This document shows positions 13,019 through 25,879 of a stretch of DNA of 64,000 nt, one piece after another. The DNA is taken from NCBI GenBank assembly GCA_025331445.1, contig JAIWNE010000047.1, positions 124,001 through 188,000 on the forward strand, written 5' to 3'. The position numbers were made by a program, and so were the translations under genes. The notes beneath the pieces are model-generated. The model saw only the letters and a list, made by a program, of their open reading frames with translations. It did no database searches and was not told the DNA's origin. The DNA is from Blakeslea trispora (lineage: Eukaryota; Mucoromycota; Mucoromycetes; Mucorales; Choanephoraceae). Numbering within the stretch: position 1 is the stretch's first letter; each line of letters opens with the position of its first letter.

Positions 13019-13834
13019 ATGAACTATCTCTTTCTCTTGTTGATTTTGGCCAACCTTATTGCTCTCAGTACCAGCTTGCCTATTACCGAAGAAGTTTTAC
13101 AGCCAGTCAAGAATGAGTCAATGATAGAGAGCGATGATTTCCTTGTTCAAATCGATAGACTAGCTCAAGTGATTGCCACACACCTTCAATTTGATCATTT
13201 GGATGCAGTGATTAGTAGTGCTGATAAAGAGATAGCCAGTGAATTTCAACATCATATCCAAATCAGTGTTGAATCAGACAGACACCAACAAGAGTTACCA
13301 ACACTCGATATGATGGACTTGGAAATTCTTAAAGCTCAGATCTTTGCTGCCATTCAAGCTCATACAGAAGGTAATTTACCTTTGACATGGGACAAACTAG
13401 CCGATCAGCTTTCTCGACAAGCAATCGAATCTTATCTTCGTCAATCTCTGATGCAATATTGCGGTCAAGAAGGTCAAGACACTATTCTCTCTTCTTGTCT
13501 CTCTCAACATGTTGTTGAACTAGCAAACGAACTGGATCAGTATATCCTTGACAGTCTTACTCAAGTGTTTGAGATGCTCGACCAAAAGGCCTTACCTGAT
13601 TTGCTTCAACATACCGCTAGAGATCTCAAGGGCATCTTGAGTTATTTCAACTCCGTCTTTCTTCAAGATGGTACTAGAAAGTTTGTGTTACAGGTGATAC
13701 CTTGGAACAGCGATTCAACAGATATTCACAGTTTTAAGTCAAGACTACTAGACATGGCCGTTCATCCGTCTTATGGTGAGACAAGCCATTCGGTCGCTTT
13801 TTTTATTGATTATGCTCCAATGGCACGCATTTAG
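13019..13834 (+). CDS. Putative secreted protein, unknown function
   Basis: A single-exon frame of 271 residues. The first about 18 residues (MNYLFLLLILANLIALSTS) form a signal peptide: a short polar start, a leucine-rich core and small residues before LP. The remainder is acidic and helical, with two Cys close together (YCGQEGQDTILSSC, about residues 148-161) and no transmembrane segment. I do not recognise a family. A long T-rich 5' leader (12940-13018) and an AT-rich 3' region bracket it, and codon use matches the neighbouring genes. Secretion is inferred from the signal peptide only. Other genes are more than 1.5 kb away, so the neighbourhood gives no hint of function. Confidence 0.72.
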   Translation: MNYLFLLLILANLIALSTSLPITEEVLQPVKNESMIESDDFLVQIDRLAQVIATHLQFDHLDAVISSADKEIASEFQHHIQISVESDRHQQELPTLDMMDLEILKAQIFAAIQAHTEGNLPLTWDKLADQLSRQAIESYLRQSLMQYCGQEGQDTILSSCLSQHVVELANELDQYILDSLTQVFEMLDQKALPDLLQHTARDLKGILSYFNSVFLQDGTRKFVLQVIPWNSDSTDIHSFKSRLLDMAVHPSYGETSHSVAFFIDYAPMARI

Positions 13835-14397
13835 ATTTTATATATTATTTAATGTATTTTATACCCTCTTGTTTCTTTCTCTCTTTTTTTAAGCATAGAA
13901 AACTGTATACACACTTTTTCCCTTTTTTAATTTGTAAATAATGGTTTATTTAATAAATCTTCTTTTGTGTATGGCTTTAATAGCTTGTATTTGTTTTAAT
14001 AAATATGTCATTATTATAATGAGGTAGATCTTTACTATAAACGACTTAGAGTCTTGTCTAAAATAAAACTGAATTGTTCTTGGATTTCTGTGGGCTGAAA
14101 ATCCGATTACTAAAAACAGAAAACAGGACGAACTAGACTCAATTCCCTTTTTACACTGTAAAGAATTTTATCGCGTAAAATCAAAAAAAAAGGGGCTTAG
14201 TTAGAAAAGAACTGACTTTAAATTCTTCATGGAATTTTCTTTCTTTGATTGATTGAGATTGCGATTTTCAAAGACAGCAAAATACTTCACACTCAGATAA
14301 CTTTCAAAAGTTTAGATGAAAGTCACTTTATCCTAGATGATAGATTTTTGAAAGCATCCTTTTCATAAGTTTGAAATTTTCATTTTCTTTTTATATA

Positions 14398-14718
14398 ATG
14401 GCAGGGGAGCCAGCGGCGAACCACCAACTCCCCCTAAGCAAAAATTATGGCCTCGAGACATCCGAAGATGTTCGCAGCAAAGCTAACCGTCGCTGTGCAA
14501 TGACAGTCGGCCCTACTGTACATCCGGGATTCTTGATACCAGATGCACGACCCAGGTAAGTATGAGTTGCAATCGATTCAAAATTACCCTCCTTTTTATA
14601 CTTTTTTTTCAAGCCATCTTCTCCGACATGTTGTGACTCTTTTCCGCGTGTTCGCAGTCTCATTCGAAGTCATAAAATTTTTGACTTTTTTTTCTATTTT
14701 TATCCTACTCTAAAGTAG
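14398..14718 (+). CDS. Possible small two-exon protein in an unusually GC-rich patch
   Basis: From ATG 14398 a frame runs MAGEPAANHQLPLSKNYG to ...PDARP and meets a consensus donor (CAG|GTAAGT at 14556). A TTCGCAG acceptor at 14657 restores an in-phase second exon of about 20 codons ending at 14718, for a total of 72 residues. The first exon is clearly less AT-rich than its surroundings, which suggests real coding or a foreign segment. No family is recognised. The phenylalanine-rich second exon looks like non-coding sequence read through, so the second exon or the whole gene may be wrong. Confidence 0.28.
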
Positions 14719-15431
14719 ATTTATTTATTTCATGCAGTTTTGTTTACAAACGGACCCGTACTATCGACGCATCTTAATCAGACACGTAACGGAATGAGTT
14801 TCCTGGTTGCATCCTTTTTTCTTTATGTTCAAATATCCCTCATCAAAGAATGAGCTAGAAAAGTAAAGGAATAGCTTTTCTGCTGCTTTATGCAGTCACT
14901 TTGTATCTCCATTTGTTTTTAAACAGCAGCTCTTTTTTTATCACATAAAAAGAAGATTGTTTTTTTTTTTACTTTTTTTTTTCTTTACACAAACGAGACT
15001 CTTTAACTATTTGTGCTCTTAAATCCCATAGTACATTCAGTCACTCAGTACTCGAAAAGTAAACCTTCAGTTTCATCAGACAACGGGTTGTGATTCATAA
15101 CATTCAATCTTCTATTCTTTTCTAGAAAAGAGAGAAGGCTGAAGAAATTGAACTTGAATGACTCGTTCACGGATGAAACTTTATTGAATATTTTAAAAAA
15201 TGAAAATGAAAAAAACCTTGTTTATTGGCTATTCAATTTGTTGAATGATGTTATCCATTAAATTACCCGTTCCTCCCGTGGGAAGCTTACCCTGAGTCTG
15301 GAGAGAGAACAGAAAGAAAGTGAGAAAGATATGGGCAATGTCAGCTGAAACGTTATTATAAAATGTCCTTTTTTTATTATTATTCATAACTTTTCTTATT
15401 CTCTTTTTTTTTTATTTACTTCTTTCTTTAC
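14719..15431. other. Intergenic, promoter side of glycogen phosphorylase
   Basis: T-rich tracts (14960-14990, 15367-15420) directly precede the phosphorylase ATG, as is common for genes in this window. No gene is seen. Confidence 0.5.
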
Positions 15432-18083
15432 ATGAGTACTGCACCTAAAACAGAAAGACCTCGGCGTCTTTCTATGCCCAAATTGACACGTCGCTTGACA
15501 AATGTCACCATTCGGGTAGATGATGATAAAGATAACCTGGAGACAGTAACCACATCCAGCGTGCCTTCTACTAAATCAAAGCATATCCAACTTGATCCAG
15601 AAGCATTAAAGCAATGGAAGCAAAATATCAAGCCTAAAGTCAATGATACTGAGTCAGTCAAAAAAGATATTGTCCAGCACACTGTCGAGACATTGGGTAG
15701 AAGTCCCTATAATCTAGACCCAATGGCTATCTATAAAGCAACAGCCTATTCGGTCCGTGATCGTCTACTGGCAGACTGGAATGTCACTCAAGAGGCCGTG
15801 CATCAGGCAAATCCCAAACGCTGCTACTATCTCTCTATGGAATTCCTCATTGGCCGTGCACTCGATAACGCTCTTCATTGCTTGGAAGTTAAGGATGCCT
15901 ATCGGGACAGTGTTAAGGACTTGGGCTTCTCTTTAGAAGACTTGTTAGAACAAGAACGTGATGCCGCTCTTGGTAATGGTGGATTGGGTCGTTTGGCTGC
16001 TTGTTATATGGATGGAGCAGCTACTTTGGATTACCCTACTTGGGGCTATGGCTTGCGTTATCAGTACGGTATCTTTAAACAGCTGATCAATAGTGAAGGT
16101 TATCAGACAGAAATGCCCGATTACTGGCTCAGTTCCGATGGTAATCCTTGGGAGTTCCCACGAAGCGATATTCGTTATGAAGTTCAATTCTATGGGTATG
16201 TTGCCACCAAGGTAAACGAAAAGGGAGAATCGCGTCTTTCCTGGGAAGGCGGCGAAAGAGTACAAGCGATGGCCTATGACGTACCTATTCCAGGTTTTGA
16301 CACAAAGAGTTGTGGTAACATTCGTCTCTGGTCTTCCAAACCTCTCAAGACATTTGACTTTGCCTCATTCAACGATGGTGACTATGATCGATCTGTAGCT
16401 GACCAAAAGAATGCTGAAAACTTGACCTCTGTTCTCTATCCTAATGACAATCATCTGGTGGGTAAAGAGCTACGTTTGAAACAAGAATATTTCTTTGTCA
16501 GTGCCTCTCTGCAAGACATCATTCATCGCTTCAAGCGATCCAACTGTGCCTGGAAGGATTTCCCTGACAAAGTTGCTGTTCAACTGAACGATACTCACCC
16601 TACCCTGGCCATTCCTGAACTTCAGCGACTGTTGGTAGATGTCGAAGGCCTTGATTGGGATGCTGCCTGGGACATTGTGACACGTACCTTTGCCTTTACT
16701 AACCACACTGTTTTGCCTGAAGCATTGGAGCGTTGGTCTGTGCCCATGATGGAACACATCTTGCCTCGTCATATGCAAATCATCTATGACATCAATCTGT
16801 TCTTCCTTCAGAAAGTAGAAAAGAAGCATCAAGGTGATCGTGGTCTTTTAAATCGAGTGTCTATTATTGAAGAATCAAACCCACAACAGGTTCGTATGGC
16901 TTACTTGGCTGTAGTTGGCTCTCACAAGGTAAACGGAGTTGCTGCCCTTCACTCTGACTTGGTCAAGTCTCAGTTGTTCCCTGATTTCATAAAGTATTAT
17001 GGCCCTGAGAAGTTTATCAATATCACAAACGGTATCACTCCTCGTCGATGGCTCTATCAAGCCAATCCTGGTTTGCGCGACTTGATCACAGAAACATTGG
17101 GATCCAAACGCTGGGTAACTCATCTGGATGACCTTCAAGGACTGAAGAAATATGCTGAAGATTCTGATTTCCAAGCCAAATGGATGAATGTGAAATTGGA
17201 GAACAAACAGCGTTTGGCTCGTTATATCAAGACTCATCTAGATATCGAAGTTGACCCCCATGCCCTCTTTGATATTCAAGTGAAGCGTATTCATGAATAC
17301 AAGCGACAATTCTTGAATATTCTAGGTATCATCTATCGTTACAAAAACATCTTGTTGCTCAGTCCTGAGGAGCGTAGTGAACTGACACCTCGTGTGTTTA
17401 TATTGGCCGGCAAAGCAGCACCTGGTTACTATATTGCCAAGATGGTTATCAAACTGATCAACACAGTAGCTCAGGTAGTCAACCAAGATGCCTCTATTGA
17501 TGGGCTTTTGAAAGTCGTCTATATTCCTGACTATAATGTATCGCTTGCTGAGATCATTACGCCTGCATCTGATATCTCTCAACACATCTCAACAGCTGGT
17601 ACTGAAGCATCCGGTACTTCTAACATGAAGTTCGTCTTAAATGGTGGTCTTATTCTAGGCACAGTTGATGGTGCAAATATTGAGATTCGAGATGAAGTAG
17701 GTCAAGATAACATCTTTATGTTTGGTACTTTGGCTGACAAGGTGGCTGATATTCGTCATCAACAAAAATACCATGGTGTTGAAATCGATCCAAACCTTCA
17801 AGTGGTCCTTCAAGCTATTCAATCTGGTGAATTTGGTGATCCCTCTATCTTTGGACCACTTATCAACACATTGACTTATGGTGGTGACTATTATTTGATT
17901 TCTGCTGATTTCGAAAAGTATTTAGATGCTCATGATCAAGTGGATGCTGCTTACAAGGATAAGGCAAGTTGGGCCAAGAAGTCTATTCTCTGTACAGCTG
18001 GTATGGGTTTCTTTTCTTCTGATCGTGCCACAAAGGAATATGCAGATAAAATTTGGAATCTTAAGCCTGTTCCTATTGAATAA
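15432..18083 (+). CDS. GPH1: Glycogen phosphorylase
   Basis: An intronless frame of 883 residues, the expected length for fungal glycogen phosphorylase. It releases glucose-1-phosphate from the ends of glycogen in the cytosol. Family hallmarks run the whole length: YYLSMEFLIGRAL (about 135-147), ALGNGGLGRLAACYMD, VAVQLNDTHPTLAIPEL, FTNHTVLPEALERW, ITNGITPRRWL, VKRIHEYKRQ and EASGTSNMKFVLNGG. The Lys of SNMK (residue 733) is the pyridoxal-phosphate lysine. The N-terminus carries RRLS (Ser14) and RRLT (Thr23), both in basic kinase contexts. This fits the N-terminal phosphorylation control known for yeast phosphorylase, though use of these residues is inferred. It lies 114 nt upstream of the next gene on the same strand. 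Confidence 0.98.
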   Translation: MSTAPKTERPRRLSMPKLTRRLTNVTIRVDDDKDNLETVTTSSVPSTKSKHIQLDPEALKQWKQNIKPKVNDTESVKKDIVQHTVETLGRSPYNLDPMAIYKATAYSVRDRLLADWNVTQEAVHQANPKRCYYLSMEFLIGRALDNALHCLEVKDAYRDSVKDLGFSLEDLLEQERDAALGNGGLGRLAACYMDGAATLDYPTWGYGLRYQYGIFKQLINSEGYQTEMPDYWLSSDGNPWEFPRSDIRYEVQFYGYVATKVNEKGESRLSWEGGERVQAMAYDVPIPGFDTKSCGNIRLWSSKPLKTFDFASFNDGDYDRSVADQKNAENLTSVLYPNDNHLVGKELRLKQEYFFVSASLQDIIHRFKRSNCAWKDFPDKVAVQLNDTHPTLAIPELQRLLVDVEGLDWDAAWDIVTRTFAFTNHTVLPEALERWSVPMMEHILPRHMQIIYDINLFFLQKVEKKHQGDRGLLNRVSIIEESNPQQVRMAYLAVVGSHKVNGVAALHSDLVKSQLFPDFIKYYGPEKFINITNGITPRRWLYQANPGLRDLITETLGSKRWVTHLDDLQGLKKYAEDSDFQAKWMNVKLENKQRLARYIKTHLDIEVDPHALFDIQVKRIHEYKRQFLNILGIIYRYKNILLLSPEERSELTPRVFILAGKAAPGYYIAKMVIKLINTVAQVVNQDASIDGLLKVVYIPDYNVSLAEIITPASDISQHISTAGTEASGTSNMKFVLNGGLILGTVDGANIEIRDEVGQDNIFMFGTLADKVADIRHQQKYHGVEIDPNLQVVLQAIQSGEFGDPSIFGPLINTLTYGGDYYLISADFEKYLDAHDQVDAAYKDKASWAKKSILCTAGMGFFSSDRATKEYADKIWNLKPVPIE

Positions 18084-18197
18084 ATAAAGTGTTTTTATTG
18101 GATGATTTTTAAGGATATACGCGTTTTTTTTTTTTTTTTCGCTTTTTAATAGACTTTATTTTTCTACTTGAAATAATAACAGAGAAAAAAAAAGAAA

Positions 18198-19935
<1,738 letters not shown>

Positions 19936-20782
19936 TAATTATCTTTTCCACACCTGATTTTTCTTATCCAATCATGTTTAAAGTGAGCACGGACAGAAGC
20001 CGAATTCATTTTTGAAGAAATGAGCTGGTTGTTTGTTGATCTTTTTTAAAGTCTGGTCCTTTTCTTAATTTACACTTGAACCCAAACATAATCTTCCTGT
20101 GAAAAAAAAAAAAAAACTTATCACCTCAGCTGTTCTTTATCAGCTGCAGTAGTCTTGGAGATAAACTCTCTCTCTTTTTTTTCCGAAAAAGAAGATATAT
20201 ACTTTTGGTTTTGATAGTTCTGTTTTTCCATTTCAGTACACAACATGAAGCTGTATAATGACGCTCTTTTCATCGTTATGAAGTCACAACTTGACTGACG
20301 TAGTACACTGCTTCTCTGAATGGCCTCTGCGTCAATGCAAGTTAAGATAAACACTGCAGATAAGAGCCCAGTTTACTTTTTTTTTTTTTCAAAATAATAA
20401 TGTGTCCTGCATTATAAAGTTCGAATCCCTTTCCTTGTTTCTGAACTTTTTATGGAATGAAGACTGTTCCTTTCTTCTTCTTCTTTGTCTGAAAAAGACA
20501 CCATATAACAAAAAAGGGAAAATAAAGAAGGAGAGAGAGGGGGGGGGGAAGGGAGGATAGAGGCGTGTAACAACACATTTTGAAAATGCAGCTTTTCATT
20601 TGTTGGTGTGGCGACATCTATTTTAGAACTCGCGACATTACTCCTTTCTTAAAGTAAGAACATTATTGGCATTTTGGTGCGACTATTATTCCCTTATAAA
20701 AATAAATAATAAAAAATAATTTAAGATTTTTTCTCTCTCTCTCTCTCTTTTTTTCTCCTTGTTAATCTTTTCTTTCTAAATC
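19936..20782. other. Intergenic
   Basis: The region holds homopolymer tracts, a purine run (20529-20556) and a T/C-rich leader just upstream of the Ecl1-type gene (20728-20760). No gene is seen. Confidence 0.5.
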
Positions 20783-21245
20783 ATGAGTGATCTTAACTGG
20801 TGTACCTACTGTGACAATGCTATCAATGCACTTTCTGTATGTACCAAAAAGGAGAAATCACTCTTCTTATTCTTTACTAACCAATAAAACTCAATAGGAT
20901 TCTCTCTACTGCTCTGAAGAATGTTTACGCTCAGATGCTTTGAGTCACCATCCACTTCTAGGATACGATTATGCTGAACTCAAGGACTTTCCTCGTTCTT
21001 CGTCTGCATCAAGCATTACAACTTCCTCTGCTTCATCTACTCGATCACTATCACCATTGATGTCACCCGTTCCCTCTTTCAAGGAACCTCCTAACTTTAG
21101 CTTGAATTTTGATCTTTGCGAACAAGCAGATGCTGCCTACCAACATATTTACCTTCAAAAACCAGAGAAACAAGCCAAGAAAGACTTGTTTAGGCCTGTC
21201 TATCTACAGTCATGGGAGATAACTCACAAAGAGTTTGCCCTGTAA
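20783..21245 (+). CDS. Ecl1-family (extender of chronological lifespan) small zinc-binding protein
   Basis: Exons 20783-20836 and 20898-21245 give 133 residues. The N-terminus has two CxxC-type pairs split by the intron: WCTYCDNAI (Cys7, Cys10) and LYCSEECL (in exon 2). This is the compact Cys4 motif of the fungal Ecl1/2/3 proteins. In fission yeast these small proteins promote survival in stationary phase and under nutrient limitation. The middle is Ser-rich (SSSASSITTSSASSTRSLSPL) with possible SP phosphorylation sites. The C-terminal third lacks a recognised domain. Assignment rests on the Cys pattern and size. The molecular activity of the family is poorly defined. Confidence 0.75.
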
Positions 21246-21706
21246 CCTGTCTAAAAAAAAGAAAATACCTTGGCAACCATATACCCTCCCTCTTTTTTTT
21301 TTATTATTATTTATCAGCATCTTCATCACATACACTTCTTCTTCCCTTCCTCTTCTTTTTTTTCTTTCTATAAAAAACAAAAGTCATGTCATTTATGGCT
21401 CGAAAACACATCTTTTTCATTCAATTGCTTGCATTTCTACACGATTCAATAAAAATAAAATTTCTTTGGAGATAATCTATACCCCATGCTCTTATCAGAT
21501 CAAATCTCGTCCAATCACAGCCTAATTTATTATCAGATTTTTTTTATTGATCCTGGCTTTGAACTTTGATTATGACTCAATTCTCTGTAAAACTTTACAG
21601 CAAAGCACCACTTTTTTTTTATAGGTCTCTATGATTACGTGTGATAAATAAAAAAAAATAATCTTTGAAGAAAGGTTTTACACAAGCAAAGGTATAGATT
21701 GAGATT
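21246..21706. other. Intergenic, convergent 3' ends
   Basis: A C/T-rich stretch (21280-21370) and A/T tracts lie between the Ecl1-type gene and the receptor gene. No gene is seen. Confidence 0.5.
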
Positions 21707-24700
21707 CTATAAGTTGGTATGAACAGAGATAGAACCAGCTGCCATATGTGAACCACTTGCGTTTCCCTCTGACTGATCACTCAGTCTTCTTAGCAGATGA
21801 TCTTGGGACATACTGGAGGCCAACATATCATGGGGATGAGTGATCGTATCAATATGTTGCAATGAAGGAATGGGTGGAACAGGCGGCTTCAATTGAGTTT
21901 GAATGGGAGCAGCACTAAGAAATTCAGGTTTCTTTTGACTAAAGCATTGCTCCCATGTATTTAGTGAGTTTAGACTAGGCAGTTGAATGTACATATCGTA
22001 CCATCCTTGCCCATGTATTTTTAGTACATAATCCTCGAGTTTAGCAGAATAGATAGTAGCATGCGAATAAGACATGACTGTGCCCCTTTTTGCATCTTTC
22101 TAAATCACATTTTTTTTTTCAGAATGGCTTACAAGAAGGCACTGACAAAACAACTTACCGAAAAGTGTGAAAAATAACTTAACCAAGGAAAAACCATGAT
22201 GTGATGCATTTCCCACTGTGACAAAAAAGGAAAGTAACGAAACGCTTTTCTAACAGGAAGTTCGCCTTCATGGATTTCTATCAAATTACCTTGGCCGTTT
22301 TTGCAATGTGTAGTAGAGGAAGCACTGACAGCGCTTGCTTTACGTCTACGTAAATGATAATCTTCAAATTCATCATCGTCTTCGTCCAAGACAGGATTAC
22401 TCGAAGCAAGAATTTGATCTAAGCTTAATAACTCATTTCCATATTCCATACGACGGTCCTGCAAGTGATGTCCAGTGGCCCTTGACTTGAAAAAAGAAAA
22501 CAGTGGCATTCTTTTTCTATCCAATGTGCTTTCTTTCTTGACATGGTCTTGCATCTCTTCATTGATCTTATGCTGAAAGAAATCATGAAGTTTAGGTACA
22601 AACACGATAAACATTGAGAACGAAGTAGCCCAGAGTGTGACAGTAACACTGAAATAATACCGTGTATAAAAAGTAGTATCAGGAATAACAGAGACAACAA
22701 AACCTATGACTGCACACAACAAAATATTGCTGCACCAGTTTCTTTTTCTTTAAGATTGTATACTTTTTTTTGTGTGTGTGTATATGTGTGTTTGATTGGT
22801 AGAGTGTACTTACTATACTGAAAACCCCATCTGTTTACATTCTCGATACCTTTGATATTGTATGCCAGCAGACCTTGTCTTGGCAGCTAAAAACGTGGCA
22901 AACATCAGCAAGAGGGCAGCATAAATGACAAAGAGAACCAAGAATATAATTCTACTTCCACCTTGTGCTTCGCACATCCAATAGTGACTTGAAGAGGATA
23001 ATTCGACTTTTTGAGGAATCGGTCTAGTAGTTGCTAAGCCTATTACCATGATAGCCTTTTTTTTTTATCAAGACAATGAATTAATAAATACCATGTGTTA
23101 TAGTAAAATCCCTTCATTTGTTTATCTACCACATCCACAGCTACTAATGAAAACACAGTCTTGGTAACACGAGAATCTGTAATGACATTTCGAGTAATAA
23201 ATATATTGTTGAAGATACGATAGATGCGATAGTTTTTGGCAATCATGTTTCTATAAGGATAAATCAAGTTTTTGGCTAACATCAGTAAAAAAAAAAGAAT
23301 TGGCGTTTTTTTTTATTCTTTTCTCCTCTTACCCTAATACCAGTACAAAGCCCAAACTAAAAGTGACAGGCGTGACAATGCATGTTGTGATTGTTGGCAC
23401 ACCAATCATAGTAACAACAGAAAAGTAGGTCAAGACGAAGCCAACCAGTTCTAAACAACAAAACAGAGGACTATAAAATAATAATAATAACAAAAAAAAA
23501 TAGTTAGCAAGACATTTATCAGTCAGCTATCTGTCTTTTTCTTTTGTCTTTCTAACCTTGATGCCTTGAACACTTCATGCTTTCGATATAGTAATACAAT
23601 GAAGAAACAAAATATAGCAAAAAGCACTCCGATCGAGGAGATTGCTAAAATGACACGTGAGATAGATGAATCAATATTTGGATTTAATGCATCACTGGGC
23701 GGTGAATCTGAAGGAGGCTAAGAACAAAACGGAAGCAATGTGGAGAGGTAAGGAGACAAGTTAATAAGAAAAAAAAAAGAAAATGTGTCTAGTAAGTCAC
23801 TTTACTTGGTTGGTTCCATCATAAAACATAGGCAAAGACGTCATGTTAAGCAAGCCGCCTGTGCTCTTTCCAACTATGGCTTTTTCACCCATTTGTAGAT
23901 TGTACACTAAATAATTTCTATAAACACAATAAACACTCTTTTTCTCTTATAGAGGCTGTTAAAAGCCATGACTTACCCTGTTGTTAGATCACCATTTGAA
24001 TCATAGATCATTCTTCCTTCTGGTCCTGTATAGCCAACATTGAAAGAGGCAGGCACCATTTCTTCGCCTAAACCACCATTCACCAATCTCAGTAATTGAT
24101 CTGTTTGGTTTTTACTCTCTATAATCTTTCTGCCAAAGCCTTCAGCCATTACCATCATGCATGAATAAGCTAATCTAAGTATCATTGTAAGCCATACGCT
24201 TCAAAACAATTCAAGTGAAACAACAACAACTAACTACCCTTCAAAAGATGAAATGTTTCTTTGTCCTGCATAAGGGTATCTATTGGTTTTTTTAAGAGAA
24301 ATTAGAAACCTTTGATTTTGTTTGAAATGTACTCAACTTACGTGTTTGGATTAAGCATAGCCCATCTGTCAAGAAATTCTTCAAAAGGGGGATATCCTTC
24401 CAATGAAAGCCAATTATCAAATAAAAAGAGACCTTGATAGTCTGTTGCATAATTAATGGTGCTAGAATGGTTTTTATTGTAGTTGTCAACACTGGTCTTA
24501 AGTTCTTTAGTTGTATCACCCATCATAAGCCAAACATAGTTCTTGCTTAATAAGCCTAGTTCGTGTGCCTGAATTAGGAGCTGACTTTGGGGTGCTGCTG
24601 TAGCTGCTACCATGATAATGCGTGCGCCACTATCAGTTATGTTTGTAAGTGCTGTATTAATATTGTCGATTGTGCTTGCAGCTGAAAGTGCTTGAAAATG

Positions 24701-25664
24701 CATAATGTTGATATTCATTGCTTTTGCCTGAACCAATGCTTTCTGGTAAACTAAAAATCAAGAAGGAACCATAAGAACAAAACAAAACAAAACAAAAAGA
24801 TCAACTTCAGAACTAAAACATTGTACTGACATTGTTGTCCGAGAGGATCGTCCGTATAAATAATACTCAATTTCTTCCATCCTTGGTTTGAAGCAAACGA
24901 AAGCATTACATCGGCAATAATCACTTGAGTAGGGATCGTTCGAAAAAAATGGCTATACTGTGATTTATCAGAAAAAGCAACTTTGAATAAAAGAAAAATG
25001 GATCAGCCAGTGATTTCTTTTTTTTTTTGGTTTTCTCTCTCCCTAGATCAACTTACTAGCATTAGCGGTATAGGAGCACTGTGGAATTTCAAGTGTAGAC
25101 GTCATGATAGCACTTAAGCTTGTCCAAGAACTTGAAATATCGCCAATTACACCAATCACGCCTTGTTGAAGTAAAGTTACTGATGCATAAACTGCATTTG
25201 TCACAGCCATTTGATCAAGTGATGCATCAGGAAACGAGTCTTTTTGAATCAGCGTAACATAAGCACCTGGAATGATTTGTTTGTTGTTTATTTCATTGAC
25301 TGCCATACGAATAGCCGAAGAACCACTAAAAAGAACTAAGTAAAATTATTTTGGAATCAGCCTCATAGTTTGTTTTGTTCTTTACCCCCAAACAATTTGA
25401 GCTGTAAGGTTATCCTTCTTTTGTGTAAAAGGTAGTAAGACGCCAATCTAACATAGAAGACGGTGAAAGTCGCTAAATACAGGCAATCCATTGTTTTTTT
25501 TAAAAAGAAGAATAAGATGTGTATACTTTTATCTCGGTCTTTCCAGTGGTGTTGTACCGTGGTGTAATGAAGACAGTACTGTTATCTGTCTGGTTGAATG
25601 AATTATAAAGGTCATTTGCAATTTGTTTCCCAAAGACTAGTGAGCTTGAATTAAAAGATTCCAT
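21707..25664 (-). CDS. Class C (GABA-B-like) G-protein-coupled receptor
   Basis: Fourteen exons on the minus strand: 25527-25664, 25386-25447, 25057-25325, 24831-24980, 24342-24750, 24238-24279, 23977-24198, 23806-23917, 23557-23717, 23333-23470, 23130-23250, 22814-23055, 22159-22729 and 21707-22099. All are in phase and give about 1009 residues. Residues about 45-400 are a periplasmic-binding/ANF-type ligand domain (IGVLLPFTQ, AVNEINNKQIIPG, SYTANA, FFRTIPTQ, LSIIYTDDPLG). Seven transmembrane helices follow from about residue 490 (TM1 VILAISSIGVLFAIF; GNMIAKNYRIYRIF; VDVAIMVIGLATTRP; FVPKLHDFF after TM7). The long cytoplasmic tail is Ser/acidic-rich. No signal peptide precedes the ligand domain at the chosen ATG, so a further 5' exon is possible. 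The ligand is unknown. Confidence 0.9.
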
Positions 25665-25879
25665 AAGGAAGAAAAAGTAATGAAAAAAAGTAATGGAAAA
25701 TGGAAAGAAATAAGCAAGAGGTTAGCAGGATGATCTCTTCACAATAATTTATAAACAAATAAAGTAGAAGGAGAGAAAAGAAAGAGAAATTGAAATGAAC
25801 AGGGGATTTTCTCCTTTGTCTATATTGCCCCTTTTCCCTTACATCTCCTTATTGTATAGACAGATAGTGTTACACATAT

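Noticed and set aside
15945..17585. Several 87-120 codon minus-strand frames
   Set aside because: Shadows of the glycogen phosphorylase coding sequence.
20421..20440. GTTCGAATCC resembling a tRNA T-loop
   Set aside because: The flanking five-base stem does not pair and no other cloverleaf arms are present.
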